From assembly GCA_944384985.1 (NCBI GenBank), contig CALWVM010000002.1, positions 62,001 through 126,000 of the forward strand: a DNA stretch of 64,000 nt, written 5' to 3'. The stretch comes from an uncultured Clostridia bacterium (GTDB lineage Bacteria; Bacillota; Clostridia; Oscillospirales; Acutalibacteraceae). The notes beneath the pieces were generated by a model. The model saw only the letters and a list, made by a program, of their open reading frames with translations, was not told where the DNA came from and did not search any database. Position 1 is the stretch's first letter. Every line of letters begins with the position of its first letter. The translations under genes were made by a program, and so were the position numbers. This document shows positions 1 to 7,781 of this stretch, piece after piece.

Positions 1-1352
1 AGCCTTCCGATTCGGAGGAGTGCCTGCAATTCGCCAAACTTGCGCTCTCGCTGTCCGAGCAGTTTGACGCGCCTGTTATTCTGCGCCTGACCACGCGCGT
101 GGCGCATTCGCGCAGCCTTGCGGAAGTCTCCGATCGTGAAGAGCTTGAACTCAAGCCCTATACGAAAGACCCGGTGAAATACGTCATGATGCCCGGTATG
201 GCGATTAAAAAGCATGTGGTCGTCGAGCAGCGCATCCTCGACCAGATTGCCTGGGCGGAGACTGCCGACATCAACCGCGAGGAATATTACAGCACCGACA
301 TCGGCGTCATCACCTCCGGCATTACTTATACATATGCCAAAGAAGCGCTCGGCGAAAATGCGTCTTATCTGAAGCTCGGCTGTGTCTATCCGCTGCCGGT
401 CGAAAAGATCCGCGCCTTTGCCGCAAAGTGCAAAAAGGTGTATGTGCTTGAAGAGCTTGACCCGTTTTTGGAGGAGCACTGCCGCCAAAACGGTATTGAG
501 GTAATCGGCAAAGAGGCGTTCACGCTGCAGGGTGAATATTCGCAGAGCCTGATTGCCAAAGTGATTTTAGGACAGGAGGATAAGAGCGTTGCGACCGATC
601 TCGACATCCCTGCGCGTCCGCCTGTGCTTTGCGCCGGCTGCCCGCACAGAGGCCTTTTCTACGCCCTCAAAAAGCTGAATGTCTTTGTCAGCGGCGACAT
701 CGGCTGCTATACGCTCGGCGCGCTCGCACCGCTTGGCATGATCGACACCTGCATCTGCATGGGTGCGTCGGTCTCGGCGCTGCACGGCAGAAATAAAGCG
801 GACGAAGCCAACGCCAAAAAGTCCGTTGCGGTCATCGGTGATTCTACGTTTATCCATTCCGGTGTGACGGGCTTGATCGATATTGCTTACAACCAGAGCA
901 ATTCCACTGTTGTTATCTTAGACAACAGCATTACGGGCATGACCGGGCATCAGGACAATCCAACCACGGGCAAAACCATCAAAGGTGATCCGACTACGGC
1001 GGTCAGCTTGGAACTTCTTGCTAAGGCTGTGGGTATCGACCGCGTACGCGTGGTTGATCCGTATAATCTGGAAGAATGTGAAACCGTATTGCGCGAAGAG
1101 ATCGAAGCGGACGAACCCTCTGTGGTCATTTCCCGCCGTCCCTGTGCGCTGTTGAAATATGTAAAGCATAAGCCGCCCATGCATGTGGATCCCGACAAGT
1201 GCATCGGCTGCAAAATGTGCATGAAGATCGGTTGCCCCGCCATCAGCATGAAAGATAAAAAGTCCGTCATTGACTTTACGCAGTGCGTCGGTTGCGCGGT
1301 TTGCAGCCAGCTTTGCAAATTTGACGCGATCAAGGAAGGTGAAGCGAAATGA
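1..1352 (+). CDS. iorA: Indolepyruvate ferredoxin oxidoreductase, alpha subunit (5' end missing)
   Basis: IorA oxidatively decarboxylates aryl-pyruvates from aromatic amino acid transamination to acyl-CoA and passes electrons to ferredoxin. The reading frame is open from base 3 to the window edge, so the start lies outside; 449 residues are visible. The C-terminal part shows the TPP-domain motifs CAGCPHRG and GDIGCYTLG and then two iron-sulfur motifs, CIGCKMCMKIGC at about 1200-1235 and CVGCAVCSQLC at about 1284-1316. The first has a four-residue last gap instead of three, common in this family. The stop overlaps the iorB start by 4 bases (ATGA), so the subunits are translationally coupled. 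A phenylacetate-CoA ligase gene is expected upstream but lies outside the window. Confidence 0.95.
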   Translation, partial: PSDSEECLQFAKLALSLSEQFDAPVILRLTTRVAHSRSLAEVSDREELELKPYTKDPVKYVMMPGMAIKKHVVVEQRILDQIAWAETADINREEYYSTDIGVITSGITYTYAKEALGENASYLKLGCVYPLPVEKIRAFAAKCKKVYVLEELDPFLEEHCRQNGIEVIGKEAFTLQGEYSQSLIAKVILGQEDKSVATDLDIPARPPVLCAGCPHRGLFYALKKLNVFVSGDIGCYTLGALAPLGMIDTCICMGASVSALHGRNKADEANAKKSVAVIGDSTFIHSGVTGLIDIAYNQSNSTVVILDNSITGMTGHQDNPTTGKTIKGDPTTAVSLELLAKAVGIDRVRVVDPYNLEECETVLREEIEADEPSVVISRRPCALLKYVKHKPPMHVDPDKCIGCKMCMKIGCPAISMKDKKSVIDFTQCVGCAVCSQLCKFDAIKEGEAK

Positions 1353-1927
1353 AAACAAAAAGCATTATGATCGTCGGCGTCGGCGGGCAGGGGACCCTGC
1401 TTGCGAGCCGTCTGTTGGGCGCGGCTCTCATTTCGGTCGGCTATGACGTTAAAGTTTCAGAAGTCCACGGTATGAGCCAGCGCGGCGGTTCCGTTGTCAC
1501 TTATGTCAAATACGGCGATAAAGTGGAATCTCCAATCGTCCAAAAAGGGCAGGCGGATTTGATCCTCGCCTTTGAGCAGCTTGAAGCGGCACGTTGGCTG
1601 CCTTTCTTAAAGACGGATGGTACCATCGTCGCAAACACCCAAAAAATTGATCCCATGCCTGTTGTCACAGGCGTCGCAACATATCCGGAAGGCGTGCTCG
1701 ACGCCATACGCAAGACCGGTGTGAACCTCAAAGCCGTAGATGCGCTCTCCCTCGCGGTGGAGGCAGGCTCCTCCAAAGCGGTCAATGTGGTGCTCATCGG
1801 CGTCATGGCGGCGCACATGGACATTTCCCGCGACACTTGGGAACAGGCGATCCGCGACACCGTTCCCGCGAAGTTTTTGGAGATGAATCTCAAGGCGTTC
1901 GATCTCGGCTATCAAAACGCACAGTAA
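1349..1927 (+). CDS. iorB: Indolepyruvate ferredoxin oxidoreductase, beta subunit
   Basis: Gamma-domain partner of IorA, 192 residues, the normal length for the family. The N-terminus has the glycine-rich stretch MIVGVGGQGTLLASRLLG followed by SEVHGMSQRGGSV, the signature of the pyruvate-ferredoxin oxidoreductase gamma domain. It starts inside the last codons of iorA. An ACT-domain gene follows after a 39-base gap. IorAB acts in the cytoplasm during fermentation of aromatic amino acids. Identification is secure from the motifs and the gene pair; which substrate is preferred in this organism is inference. Confidence 0.95.
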   Translation: MKTKSIMIVGVGGQGTLLASRLLGAALISVGYDVKVSEVHGMSQRGGSVVTYVKYGDKVESPIVQKGQADLILAFEQLEAARWLPFLKTDGTIVANTQKIDPMPVVTGVATYPEGVLDAIRKTGVNLKAVDALSLAVEAGSSKAVNVVLIGVMAAHMDISRDTWEQAIRDTVPAKFLEMNLKAFDLGYQNAQ

Positions 1928-1966
1928 ACCCGATCAACCGGGCCGCAAGATTTTAGGAGGTATGGC

Positions 1967-2395
1967 ATGGCTATCCAGCAGATTTCCGTATTTGTGGAAA
2001 ACAAACCCGGCAGGCTTGCCGAAATCACCGGCTATCTCGCAGAGGGCGGGGTAAGCATCCGCGCTTTTTCGATCTCGGACACTACGGACTTCGGCATTTT
2101 GCGCCTGATCGTGTCAGATACCGAAAAAGCGGCGCAGGTTTTGCACGAGGCGGGCGTTGCCGTATCCATCACCGAAGTGATCGGAATATCTATTCCCGAT
2201 GTGACCGGTGCGTTTGCCAACGTCGTCCAAACCCTTGCAGCGGCGGGCGAAAATGTGGAGTATGCTTATGCTTTTTTGACGCCGGAGGCGGGTCATGCGT
2301 ATGTCATTCTCCGCGTAAACGACAATGAAAAGGCATCGCAAATCCTGCGTGAGAGCGGCATTGAACTAATCGCCGAAGCAGCTATCACCGGTTGA
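1967..2395 (+). CDS. Tandem ACT-domain protein
   Basis: A 142-residue protein made almost entirely of two ACT repeats. The first begins QISVFVENKPGRLAEITGYL (about residues 4-65), the second begins about residue 70 with IPDVTGAFANVVQTLAAAG. ACT domains bind amino acids and usually give feedback control. Proteins of this size commonly lie beside iorAB and phenylacetate-CoA ligase in Clostridia, so it probably senses an aromatic amino acid for this pathway. No enzyme domain is fused. A strong AGGAGG site precedes the ATG (SD then GTATGGC ATG). Confidence 0.85.
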   Translation: MAIQQISVFVENKPGRLAEITGYLAEGGVSIRAFSISDTTDFGILRLIVSDTEKAAQVLHEAGVAVSITEVIGISIPDVTGAFANVVQTLAAAGENVEYAYAFLTPEAGHAYVILRVNDNEKASQILRESGIELIAEAAITG

Positions 2396-2438
2396 TTGTC
2401 CGTTCGTTCAAGAAAAATCGGTTTAGGAGGTGACAGGA

Positions 2439-3461
2439 ATGCTCGGGATGCGTGTGGGAATCGACTTCGGCTCGACGTCAACCATTATGTATGTGGACGG
2501 CAAGGGCATTGTACTCGATGAACCGACCATGATCGCCGTGGACACGGAGACGGGCATTCCCATCGCCATTGGTAACGCCGCCTACACCATCAACGGTAGA
2601 ACGGACGAGAGCATTGATGTCATCAGTCCTGTGCAAAACGGGATCATTTCCAATTACACTATGGCGCAGCACATCCTGCGTTATTATTTCCAGCGTCTGT
2701 GCGGCAACAGTATTTTCAAGCCGACCGTCGTTTTGACTGTCCCGAGCGGTGCTACGAATCTGGAACGTCACACTTTTTTGGAGGTTGCCATGCGCGCGGG
2801 CGCGGGCAGAGTATGCCTTGTGGAGGAAGCACTGGCGTCTGCCATCGGCGTCGGATTCGAAAAAAACACGCTTTCGGGGCAGTTTATTGTCAACATCGGC
2901 GGCGGCGCGGTAGATGTTTCCGTCGTCACCATGGGCAGCCTTGCAGTCGCGAAAACCGTTAAGGTCGGCGGCAAGTCGATCGACGAGGCGATCCAGCGGT
3001 ATCTGCGCCGGGAGCGTGATATTCTGATCGGACCGCAAACTGCCGAGCGCTTGAAAATCTGCCTCGGCAGCGCTGTGCCGCGCAAAGAAGAGATTGCTGT
3101 GATGGCCAATGGTAAAAGCGGCCTGGACAATATGCCGATCACATTTGAAGTTACTTCTACTGAGCTTTACGGCTGTATCCGCGAGCGCCTGGAAGTTATG
3201 GTGCGTGGGATCAAATCCGTTTTGGAGATCACGCCGCCGGAACTTGTTGGGGATATTTCGGAAAACGGTATTGTTTTGACCGGCGGAACTGCCCTCCTGT
3301 TTGGCATGAAAAAGTTTTTGGAAAGCGAAACTGGCATCGAGGTCATTTTGGCGGATGACCCGATTTACAGCTGTGTTTCGGGTGCGGCGACCATTATACG
3401 CAATATGGACTTCTTGACGGAAAACGGATATTCCTTTAAAACCGTGCAACAGCTGAGCTGA
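2439..3461 (+). CDS. mreB: MreB/Mbl-family rod-shape actin homologue
   Basis: Bacterial actin that positions the cell-wall elongation machinery under the membrane. The N-terminus RVGIDFGSTSTIMYVDGKG is the phosphate-1 loop, VLTVPSG and EEALASAIG follow, and GGGAVDVSVV and LTGGTALLFG are the phosphate-2 and adenosine motifs. Length is 340 residues, normal for MreB. An upstream in-frame GTG at 2430 sits inside the AGGAGG site, so the ATG at 2439 (spacing 8) is the start. Family members differ at GIDLGTANT (here GIDFGSTST), so this may be a divergent paralogue; mreC and mreD are not adjacent. Confidence 0.85.
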   Translation: MLGMRVGIDFGSTSTIMYVDGKGIVLDEPTMIAVDTETGIPIAIGNAAYTINGRTDESIDVISPVQNGIISNYTMAQHILRYYFQRLCGNSIFKPTVVLTVPSGATNLERHTFLEVAMRAGAGRVCLVEEALASAIGVGFEKNTLSGQFIVNIGGGAVDVSVVTMGSLAVAKTVKVGGKSIDEAIQRYLRRERDILIGPQTAERLKICLGSAVPRKEEIAVMANGKSGLDNMPITFEVTSTELYGCIRERLEVMVRGIKSVLEITPPELVGDISENGIVLTGGTALLFGMKKFLESETGIEVILADDPIYSCVSGAATIIRNMDFLTENGYSFKTVQQLS

Positions 3462-3511
3462 CCGGGCCGTGTCCCGGTCCGTATGTTTAGTTTTCGGGAG
3501 GAACTTGCTAT

Positions 3512-4096
3512 ATGTTTGATACGAAACAGCTTGTTTGGACGCGTCCGCCGGAGCGGTATTCCATAGACAGCGATCAAATCACGATCCACACGCAGCCGCA
3601 TACCGACCTTTGGCAGCGGACGTATTATGGCTTTCAAAATGACAATGCGCCGGTTTTGCAAATGGAAACCGATGCGCCGTATTTTTCGTTCACGGTGAAA
3701 ACGGCGTTTCAAAGCAAATGCCGCTTCGATCAGTGCGGTGTTGCTTTGTATTTGGACAGTGAAAACTGGTTAAAAGCTTCGATCGAATATGAAAACGAGC
3801 ACATCCAGCGGCTCGGCAGCGTTGTGACCAACAACGGCTATTCGGACTGGGCGACGACGGACATCGACGCTTCGGTTTGCGAGATGTGGTATCGCTTGAG
3901 TCGGCGGGAGTCCGACTATTGCCTGGAGTGCTCGCGTGACGGCGTGCAGTTCCACCAAATGCGTATTTGCCATTTGTGGAAAGGCGACAAGACCATTCGC
4001 TTTGGCATCTACGCGTGCAGCCCCGGCGATTCGTCGTTTAAGGCAGTCTTTACCGATATGCAGCTGACCGAATGCAAATGGGAAGCGCATGCATAA
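3512..4096 (+). CDS. DUF1349 (concanavalin-like) protein
   Basis: A 194-residue soluble protein with no signal peptide. The pattern WTRPPERYSI, LWQRTYYGFQNDNAP, FDQCGVALYLDSENWLKASIEYEN and CSRDGVQFHQMR matches the DUF1349 family, a beta-sandwich fold related to lectin and glucanase domains. Biochemical function is unknown for the family; carbohydrate binding is a reasonable guess only. It follows mreB after a 50-base gap with a good ribosome binding site (GGGAGGAACTTGCT ATG). Confidence 0.75.
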   Translation: MFDTKQLVWTRPPERYSIDSDQITIHTQPHTDLWQRTYYGFQNDNAPVLQMETDAPYFSFTVKTAFQSKCRFDQCGVALYLDSENWLKASIEYENEHIQRLGSVVTNNGYSDWATTDIDASVCEMWYRLSRRESDYCLECSRDGVQFHQMRICHLWKGDKTIRFGIYACSPGDSSFKAVFTDMQLTECKWEAHA

Positions 4097-4140
4097 AATT
4101 TTGTAAAACAAAAAGGAATACAGATAACAGGAAAAAAACG

Positions 4141-4487
4141 ATGATTGATTTTGATAAGATCCAAGAAACCGCCATTCCGCATCTCAATGGCGGCAACGGG
4201 ATTACGCGCGCGAATATGTTTATGGACAGCAGCGTAAAAACATGTTGTCCACGCTCGAAAAAGGCGCTTCCATCGGGCAGCATAACCACCGCACCGGCAG
4301 TGAGATTGCCTATGTTTTAAGCGGGAAAGCGCGCTGCATTTTAGACGGTAAGGAAGAGGTTGTGCTGCCCGGGCAGTGCCACTATTGCCCGCAGGGAAGT
4401 ACGCACTCGATTGAGAATGCTTCCGACGAACCGCTTGTTCTGCTCGACATCGTGCCCGAGTACGGGGAGAAAACGGGCAGAGCGTAA
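4141..4487 (+). pseudogene. Cupin-domain protein, interrupted by a one-base frameshift
   Basis: Frame 1 from the ATG at 4141 encodes MIDFDKIQETAIPHLNGG and ITRANMFMDSSVK, the expected N-terminus of a small single-domain cupin. The rest of the barrel, GASIGQHNHRTGSEIAYVLSG to GQCHYCPQGSTHSIEN, is in the next frame and ends at 4487. The frames meet at a run of five A bases (4236-4240); one extra A would give V-K-N-M-L-S-T-L-E-K-G and a continuous protein of about 115 residues. The metal-binding motif (H-N-H, E, later H) is intact. It may be a recent pseudogene, a sequencing or assembly error in a homopolymer, or ribosomal slippage. An internal ATG at 4242 could make a truncated product. Confidence 0.75.
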
Positions 4488-4557
4488 AATATATAAAAGG
4501 TTTTATGCAGTCAAAACACGAAAAAGTCGCGTTTAGCGCTTTTGATGGGAAAAACAA

Positions 4558-4586
4558 TTGACATTGTTTTCTTTTTTTGTTAATAT
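4558..4586 (+). promoter_or_regulatory. Sigma-A promoter of tRNA-Gly
   Basis: Perfect -35 TTGACA (4558-4563), a 17-base spacer and -10 TAATAT (4581-4586), starting transcription a few bases before the tRNA. Confidence 0.85.
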
Positions 4587-4598
4587 AGGAACATGTCT

Positions 4599-4673
4599 GC
4601 GGGTGTAGTTCAATGGCTAGAATTCCAGCCTTCCAAGCTGGCTGTGTGGGTTCGATTCCCATCACCCGCTCCA
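4599..4673 (+). tRNA. tRNA-Gly(TCC)
   Basis: A 75-base cloverleaf. Acceptor arms GCGGGTG (4599-4605) and CACCCGC (4663-4669) pair perfectly. The anticodon stem-loop is CCAGC-CTTCCAA-GCTGG, giving anticodon TCC. The T-arm GTGGG-TTCGATT-CCCAT and an encoded CCA end are present. It is a single-gene unit with its own consensus promoter and a terminator. Confidence 0.97.
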
Positions 4674-4682
4674 AAAAAGCAA

Positions 4683-4714
4683 CGTCCGCCGTCTCCCGGC
4701 GGACGCTGTTTTTT
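4683..4714 (+). terminator. Rho-independent terminator of tRNA-Gly
   Basis: A 9-base-pair stem CGTCCGCCG/CGGCGGACG (4683-4691 with 4697-4705) with a 5-base loop, followed by six T bases. Confidence 0.9.
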
Positions 4715-4798
4715 CTGTCGGCCTTTAATCGGAAAAAACTTAACAGGTGTTTCTTGCATTACAGGATGTTTTGTTGTAAAATACCCATAATAGGGTAG

Positions 4799-5401
4799 GT
4801 GTATGGTTTGAGAAAATCCGAACAGTTCTGTGTTTCGTTTGCAGAGCTAACTCCCGCGCGCGGCGCGCCTCCAAGATCCTGGAAATTCATTTATGAGTGG
4901 CTCGACTCGCTTGTTTTCGCCTTTATCACCATTTTGCTTGTTTTTACATTTGCGTTCCGTGTAGTCGGCGTGAGCGGCGAATCCATGGTGCCTACGCTGC
5001 AAAACGGCGACTGGCTTGCCGTGCGTGCTGTGAACACCGCGATTGATCGCGGTGACATTGTCGTGATCACGCAGCCGAATTCGCTCAATGAACCGCTCAT
5101 CAAACGCGTGATCGCCGTCGGCGGCGACGAGTTAGATATCGACTTTGCTGCGGGTACGGTGTATGTGAACGGTGAGGCGCTCGATGAACCGTATATTGCC
5201 GAGGCGACACGCCGCCAATTTGACGTCGCTTTCCCGTTGACGGTGCCTGAAGGCTTTTTGTTTGTAATGGGCGACAACCGCAACAACTCTTTGGATAGCC
5301 GTTCAAGCACCATCGGGTTTATCGACGAACGCTATGTGCTGGGAGTGGCGGAATTCCGCTTTTTCCCGTTTGGAAATTGGGAGATCGATCAAAGTGCTTA
5401 A
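4799..5401 (+). CDS. lepB: Signal peptidase I (first of tandem pair)
   Basis: Membrane serine protease that removes signal peptides from secreted proteins. There is one transmembrane segment at about residues 38-58 (FAFITILLVFTFAFRVVG), then the catalytic serine in SGESMVPTLQNGD, the catalytic lysine in LIKRVIAVGGD and the conserved MGDNRNNSLDSR box. Length is 200 residues. The start is uncertain: GTG at 4799 or TTG at 4808, both with weak ribosome binding sites. Its stop overlaps the next lepB start by 8 bases, so the two are one translational unit. The products differ clearly in sequence and may have different substrate preferences. Confidence 0.9.
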   Translation: MYGLRKSEQFCVSFAELTPARGAPPRSWKFIYEWLDSLVFAFITILLVFTFAFRVVGVSGESMVPTLQNGDWLAVRAVNTAIDRGDIVVITQPNSLNEPLIKRVIAVGGDELDIDFAAGTVYVNGEALDEPYIAEATRRQFDVAFPLTVPEGFLFVMGDNRNNSLDSRSSTIGFIDERYVLGVAEFRFFPFGNWEIDQSA

Positions 5402-5930
5402 TCAGAAATCATTGCAAAACCTGTATGATTTTGCTTCAGTTTTGGTTACCGCCGTGTTGGCAGTTGCGGTGATCTTCACGTTTATTTTCAAAATTTCCGC
5501 CGTGGACGGCAGTTCCATGAACAACACGCTCTACGATGGCGACAAGGTCATCATCACCGCGCGCGACTGGAACGTCGAAAATGGTGATATTGTAGTGATT
5601 TCCCAGCCGAATATCTATGAAAAGGTGCTTATCAAGCGCGTCATTGCGACCGAAGAGCAGACCGTCGTTGTAAACGCCGCCGAGGGTCAGGTGATTGTGG
5701 ACGGCGAGGTGCTCGACGAACCGTATATTGCCGAGACCACACGCGTACAGGGCAACATGACCTATCCGATCATCGTGCCGAAAGGCAAGGTGTTTGTGAT
5801 GGGCGACAACCGCAATGCATCTACCGACAGCCGCGACAAGTTCGTTGGGCTGATTGATACGCGCTATATCGTCGGCGAGGCGGTCTACCGTGTCGGGGAT
5901 ACACATTTGCTGACCAGCACCGCGGAGTAA
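5394..5930 (+). CDS. lepB: Signal peptidase I (second of tandem pair)
   Basis: A 178-residue type I signal peptidase with one N-terminal transmembrane segment (VTAVLAVAVIFTFIFK), the catalytic serine in DGSSMNNTLYDGD, the catalytic lysine in LIKRVIATEEQ and the MGDNRNASTDSRD box. The frame is open from 5334, but that region overlaps the first peptidase. The GTG at 5394 with a GGGAG site ten bases upstream is the likely start and gives an 8-base overlap with the previous gene. It lies immediately before rbgA, a common arrangement in Firmicutes. Confidence 0.88.
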   Translation: MLNQKSLQNLYDFASVLVTAVLAVAVIFTFIFKISAVDGSSMNNTLYDGDKVIITARDWNVENGDIVVISQPNIYEKVLIKRVIATEEQTVVVNAAEGQVIVDGEVLDEPYIAETTRVQGNMTYPIIVPKGKVFVMGDNRNASTDSRDKFVGLIDTRYIVGEAVYRVGDTHLLTSTAE

Positions 5931-5935
5931 TCAAT

Positions 5936-6805
5936 ATGCCGGATTCGATCAAACAAAATGTACAGTGGTTTCCGGGGCACATGGCGAAGACGCGCCGCCT
6001 GCTTCGTGAATGCTTGCCCCAGGTGGATGCCGTGGTGGAAGTGCTTGATGCGCGTGTTCCGGAGAGCAGCCGGAACCCCGAACTTTCGGAGCTGACAAAG
6101 GGCAAACCGCGTATTGTCCTTTTGAACAAATGCGACGTTGCAGACGCGGCGGCGACGGACCGCTGGCTTGCTTTTTACCATAAAAACGGCATTCCTGCGC
6201 TTGCAGTGGACTGCCGCAGCGGAAAAGGCTTAAAACGCTTTGTCCCGCTGCTTCATGAGGTCCTGCATGACCGTATGGAAAAGAACGCCGAACGCGGCAT
6301 GGCTGGCAAACCACTGCGCTGCATGGTTGTCGGCATCCCGAATACGGGAAAGTCCTCGTTTATTAATAAAATGGCGGGACGCGCCCGTGCCGAAGTTGCG
6401 GATCGCGCCGGCGTAACGCGGCAAAATCGCTGGTTTGCCATCGGCGGTGGGGTCGAACTGTTGGATACGCCCGGTGTGCTTTGGCCCAAATTTGATGATC
6501 CGAGTGTGGGCGATAAATTGGCGTTTATCGGCTCGGTCAAAGATACGGTGGTGGACGTGCAGACGCTCAGCATCCGGCTTTTGGAGATTATGCAGTCTGC
6601 GTATCCGGACCGCCTTCGCGAACGCTATAAGATTTCAGATTTTGAGAGCTGTGCACCGTGGGAGGTTCTTGAATTGATCGCCAAAAAACGGGGAATGCTT
6701 CTGCGCGGCGGCGAGATTGATTATGAGCGCGCGGCAACGATGCTTTTGGATGAGTACCGCGGCGGAAAACTCGGCAGGCTTACACTGGATAAAGTAGGGG
6801 AATAA
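5936..6805 (+). CDS. rbgA: Ribosome biogenesis GTPase RbgA/YlqF
   Basis: Circularly permuted GTPase needed for late 50S ribosomal subunit assembly. The motifs appear in permuted order: G4 NKCD near residue 64, then G1 GIPNTGKSS near 134, then G3 DTPG near 178. The opening WFPGHMAKTRR is typical of the family, and length (289 residues) is normal. It is 5 bases downstream of lepB and abuts rnhB, and the lepB-rbgA-rnhB-yraN order is widely conserved in Firmicutes. Confidence 0.95.
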   Translation: MPDSIKQNVQWFPGHMAKTRRLLRECLPQVDAVVEVLDARVPESSRNPELSELTKGKPRIVLLNKCDVADAAATDRWLAFYHKNGIPALAVDCRSGKGLKRFVPLLHEVLHDRMEKNAERGMAGKPLRCMVVGIPNTGKSSFINKMAGRARAEVADRAGVTRQNRWFAIGGGVELLDTPGVLWPKFDDPSVGDKLAFIGSVKDTVVDVQTLSIRLLEIMQSAYPDRLRERYKISDFESCAPWEVLELIAKKRGMLLRGGEIDYERAATMLLDEYRGGKLGRLTLDKVGE

Positions 6806-7423
6806 ATGGTTGATTTTTCCATCGAAAAACCATATTGGCAAAAAGGCTGCGGCGCAGTTTGCGGGGTCGATGAGGCGGGTAGAGGTCCGCTTGCCGGTCC
6901 AGTGTGCGCCGCCGCTGTTGTTTTTGCACCCGGAACACAGATCCCGGGGCTTGACGATTCCAAAAAACTCACTGAAAAAAAGCGGGAAGCACTTTTCCCG
7001 GTGATTTTGGAAAAGGCGCTTGCATACGGCATCGGTTTTGCAAGCGAGCGTGAAATTGATACGGTCAACATACTTAACGCAACCTTCCTTGCGATGCGTC
7101 GTGCGGTTGAGCAGCTTTCCGTGCGGCCCGACGTGCTGCTCGTGGATGGCAATCAAAAGCCGCATATTGGCGCGTGCGAGGAAGTCACTGTCGTCAAGGG
7201 TGATGCAAAATCTGTTTCGATCGCTGCCGCTTCGGTGCTTGCTAAGGTCAGCCGGGATCACAAAATGCTGGAACTTGATGCGCAATATCCACAGTATGCG
7301 TTTCGGCAGCACAAGGGCTATGGAACAAAGCTGCATTATGAAAAACTGGCGCAATACGGCATTTCCCCGGTGCACCGCCGCACCTTTTTGAAAAAGCTCA
7401 TGGGAGAGGAACCGCATGAATAA
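6806..7423 (+). CDS. rnhB: Ribonuclease HII
   Basis: Cleaves the RNA strand of RNA-DNA hybrids and single ribonucleotides in DNA. The N-terminus carries GVDEAGRGPLAGPV with the first two catalytic acids, followed by LDDSKKL and the third acid in LLVDGN; SVSIAAASVLAKVSRD is the other conserved block. Length is 205 residues. The ATG directly follows the rbgA stop codon, and the gene overlaps yraN by 8 bases. Confidence 0.96.
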   Translation: MVDFSIEKPYWQKGCGAVCGVDEAGRGPLAGPVCAAAVVFAPGTQIPGLDDSKKLTEKKREALFPVILEKALAYGIGFASEREIDTVNILNATFLAMRRAVEQLSVRPDVLLVDGNQKPHIGACEEVTVVKGDAKSVSIAAASVLAKVSRDHKMLELDAQYPQYAFRQHKGYGTKLHYEKLAQYGISPVHRRTFLKKLMGEEPHE

Positions 7424-7781
7424 AGCGCAGACGGGGATGCGCGGCGAGCTTGCCGTAGCGCGCTACCTGCGGGAACACGGATTTGTGATTGTTGCGGCGA
7501 ATTACCGCTGCCGTTTGGGGGAAATCGACATCATTGCCGAAGACAGCGCATATATTTGCTTTGTCGAAGTCAAAACGCGCTCGCCGAAAATGCTCGGTAA
7601 GCCTGCGGACGCGGTGGACATGACTAAACGAAAAAAGCTTCTTGCGGCGGCGAAGCAGTACCTTTCGCAAAATCCAACGAAGCTGCAGCCGCGTTTCGAC
7701 GTGGCTGAGGTGTATGTGCACCATGAAAAGGTTTTGCGCATTTGTCTTGTGCCGAATGCGTTTGACGGGGAGGGCTTATGA
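7416..7781 (+). CDS. yraN: YraN/UPF0102 endonuclease-like protein
   Basis: A 121-residue member of UPF0102, whose fold resembles Holliday-junction resolvases and restriction nucleases. Visible conserved parts are GELAVARYLREHGF, the nuclease core residues in RLGEIDIIAED and FVEVKTRSP, and a basic helix MTKRKKLLAAAKQYL. The exact role is unproven in Firmicutes. Start and stop overlap rnhB and the following dipeptidase gene, placing it firmly in the operon. Confidence 0.9.
   Translation: MNKAQTGMRGELAVARYLREHGFVIVAANYRCRLGEIDIIAEDSAYICFVEVKTRSPKMLGKPADAVDMTKRKKLLAAAKQYLSQNPTKLQPRFDVAEVYVHHEKVLRICLVPNAFDGEGL

Noticed and set aside
2430..2438. GTG at 2430 as mreB start
   Set aside because: It lies inside the AGGAGG ribosome binding site of the ATG at 2439.
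4236..4244. Programmed -1 frameshift in the cupin gene
   Set aside because: The sequence is not a classical X-XXY-YYZ heptamer (third codon is ACA), and no stimulatory structure or internal SD is evident, so a mutation or error is simpler.
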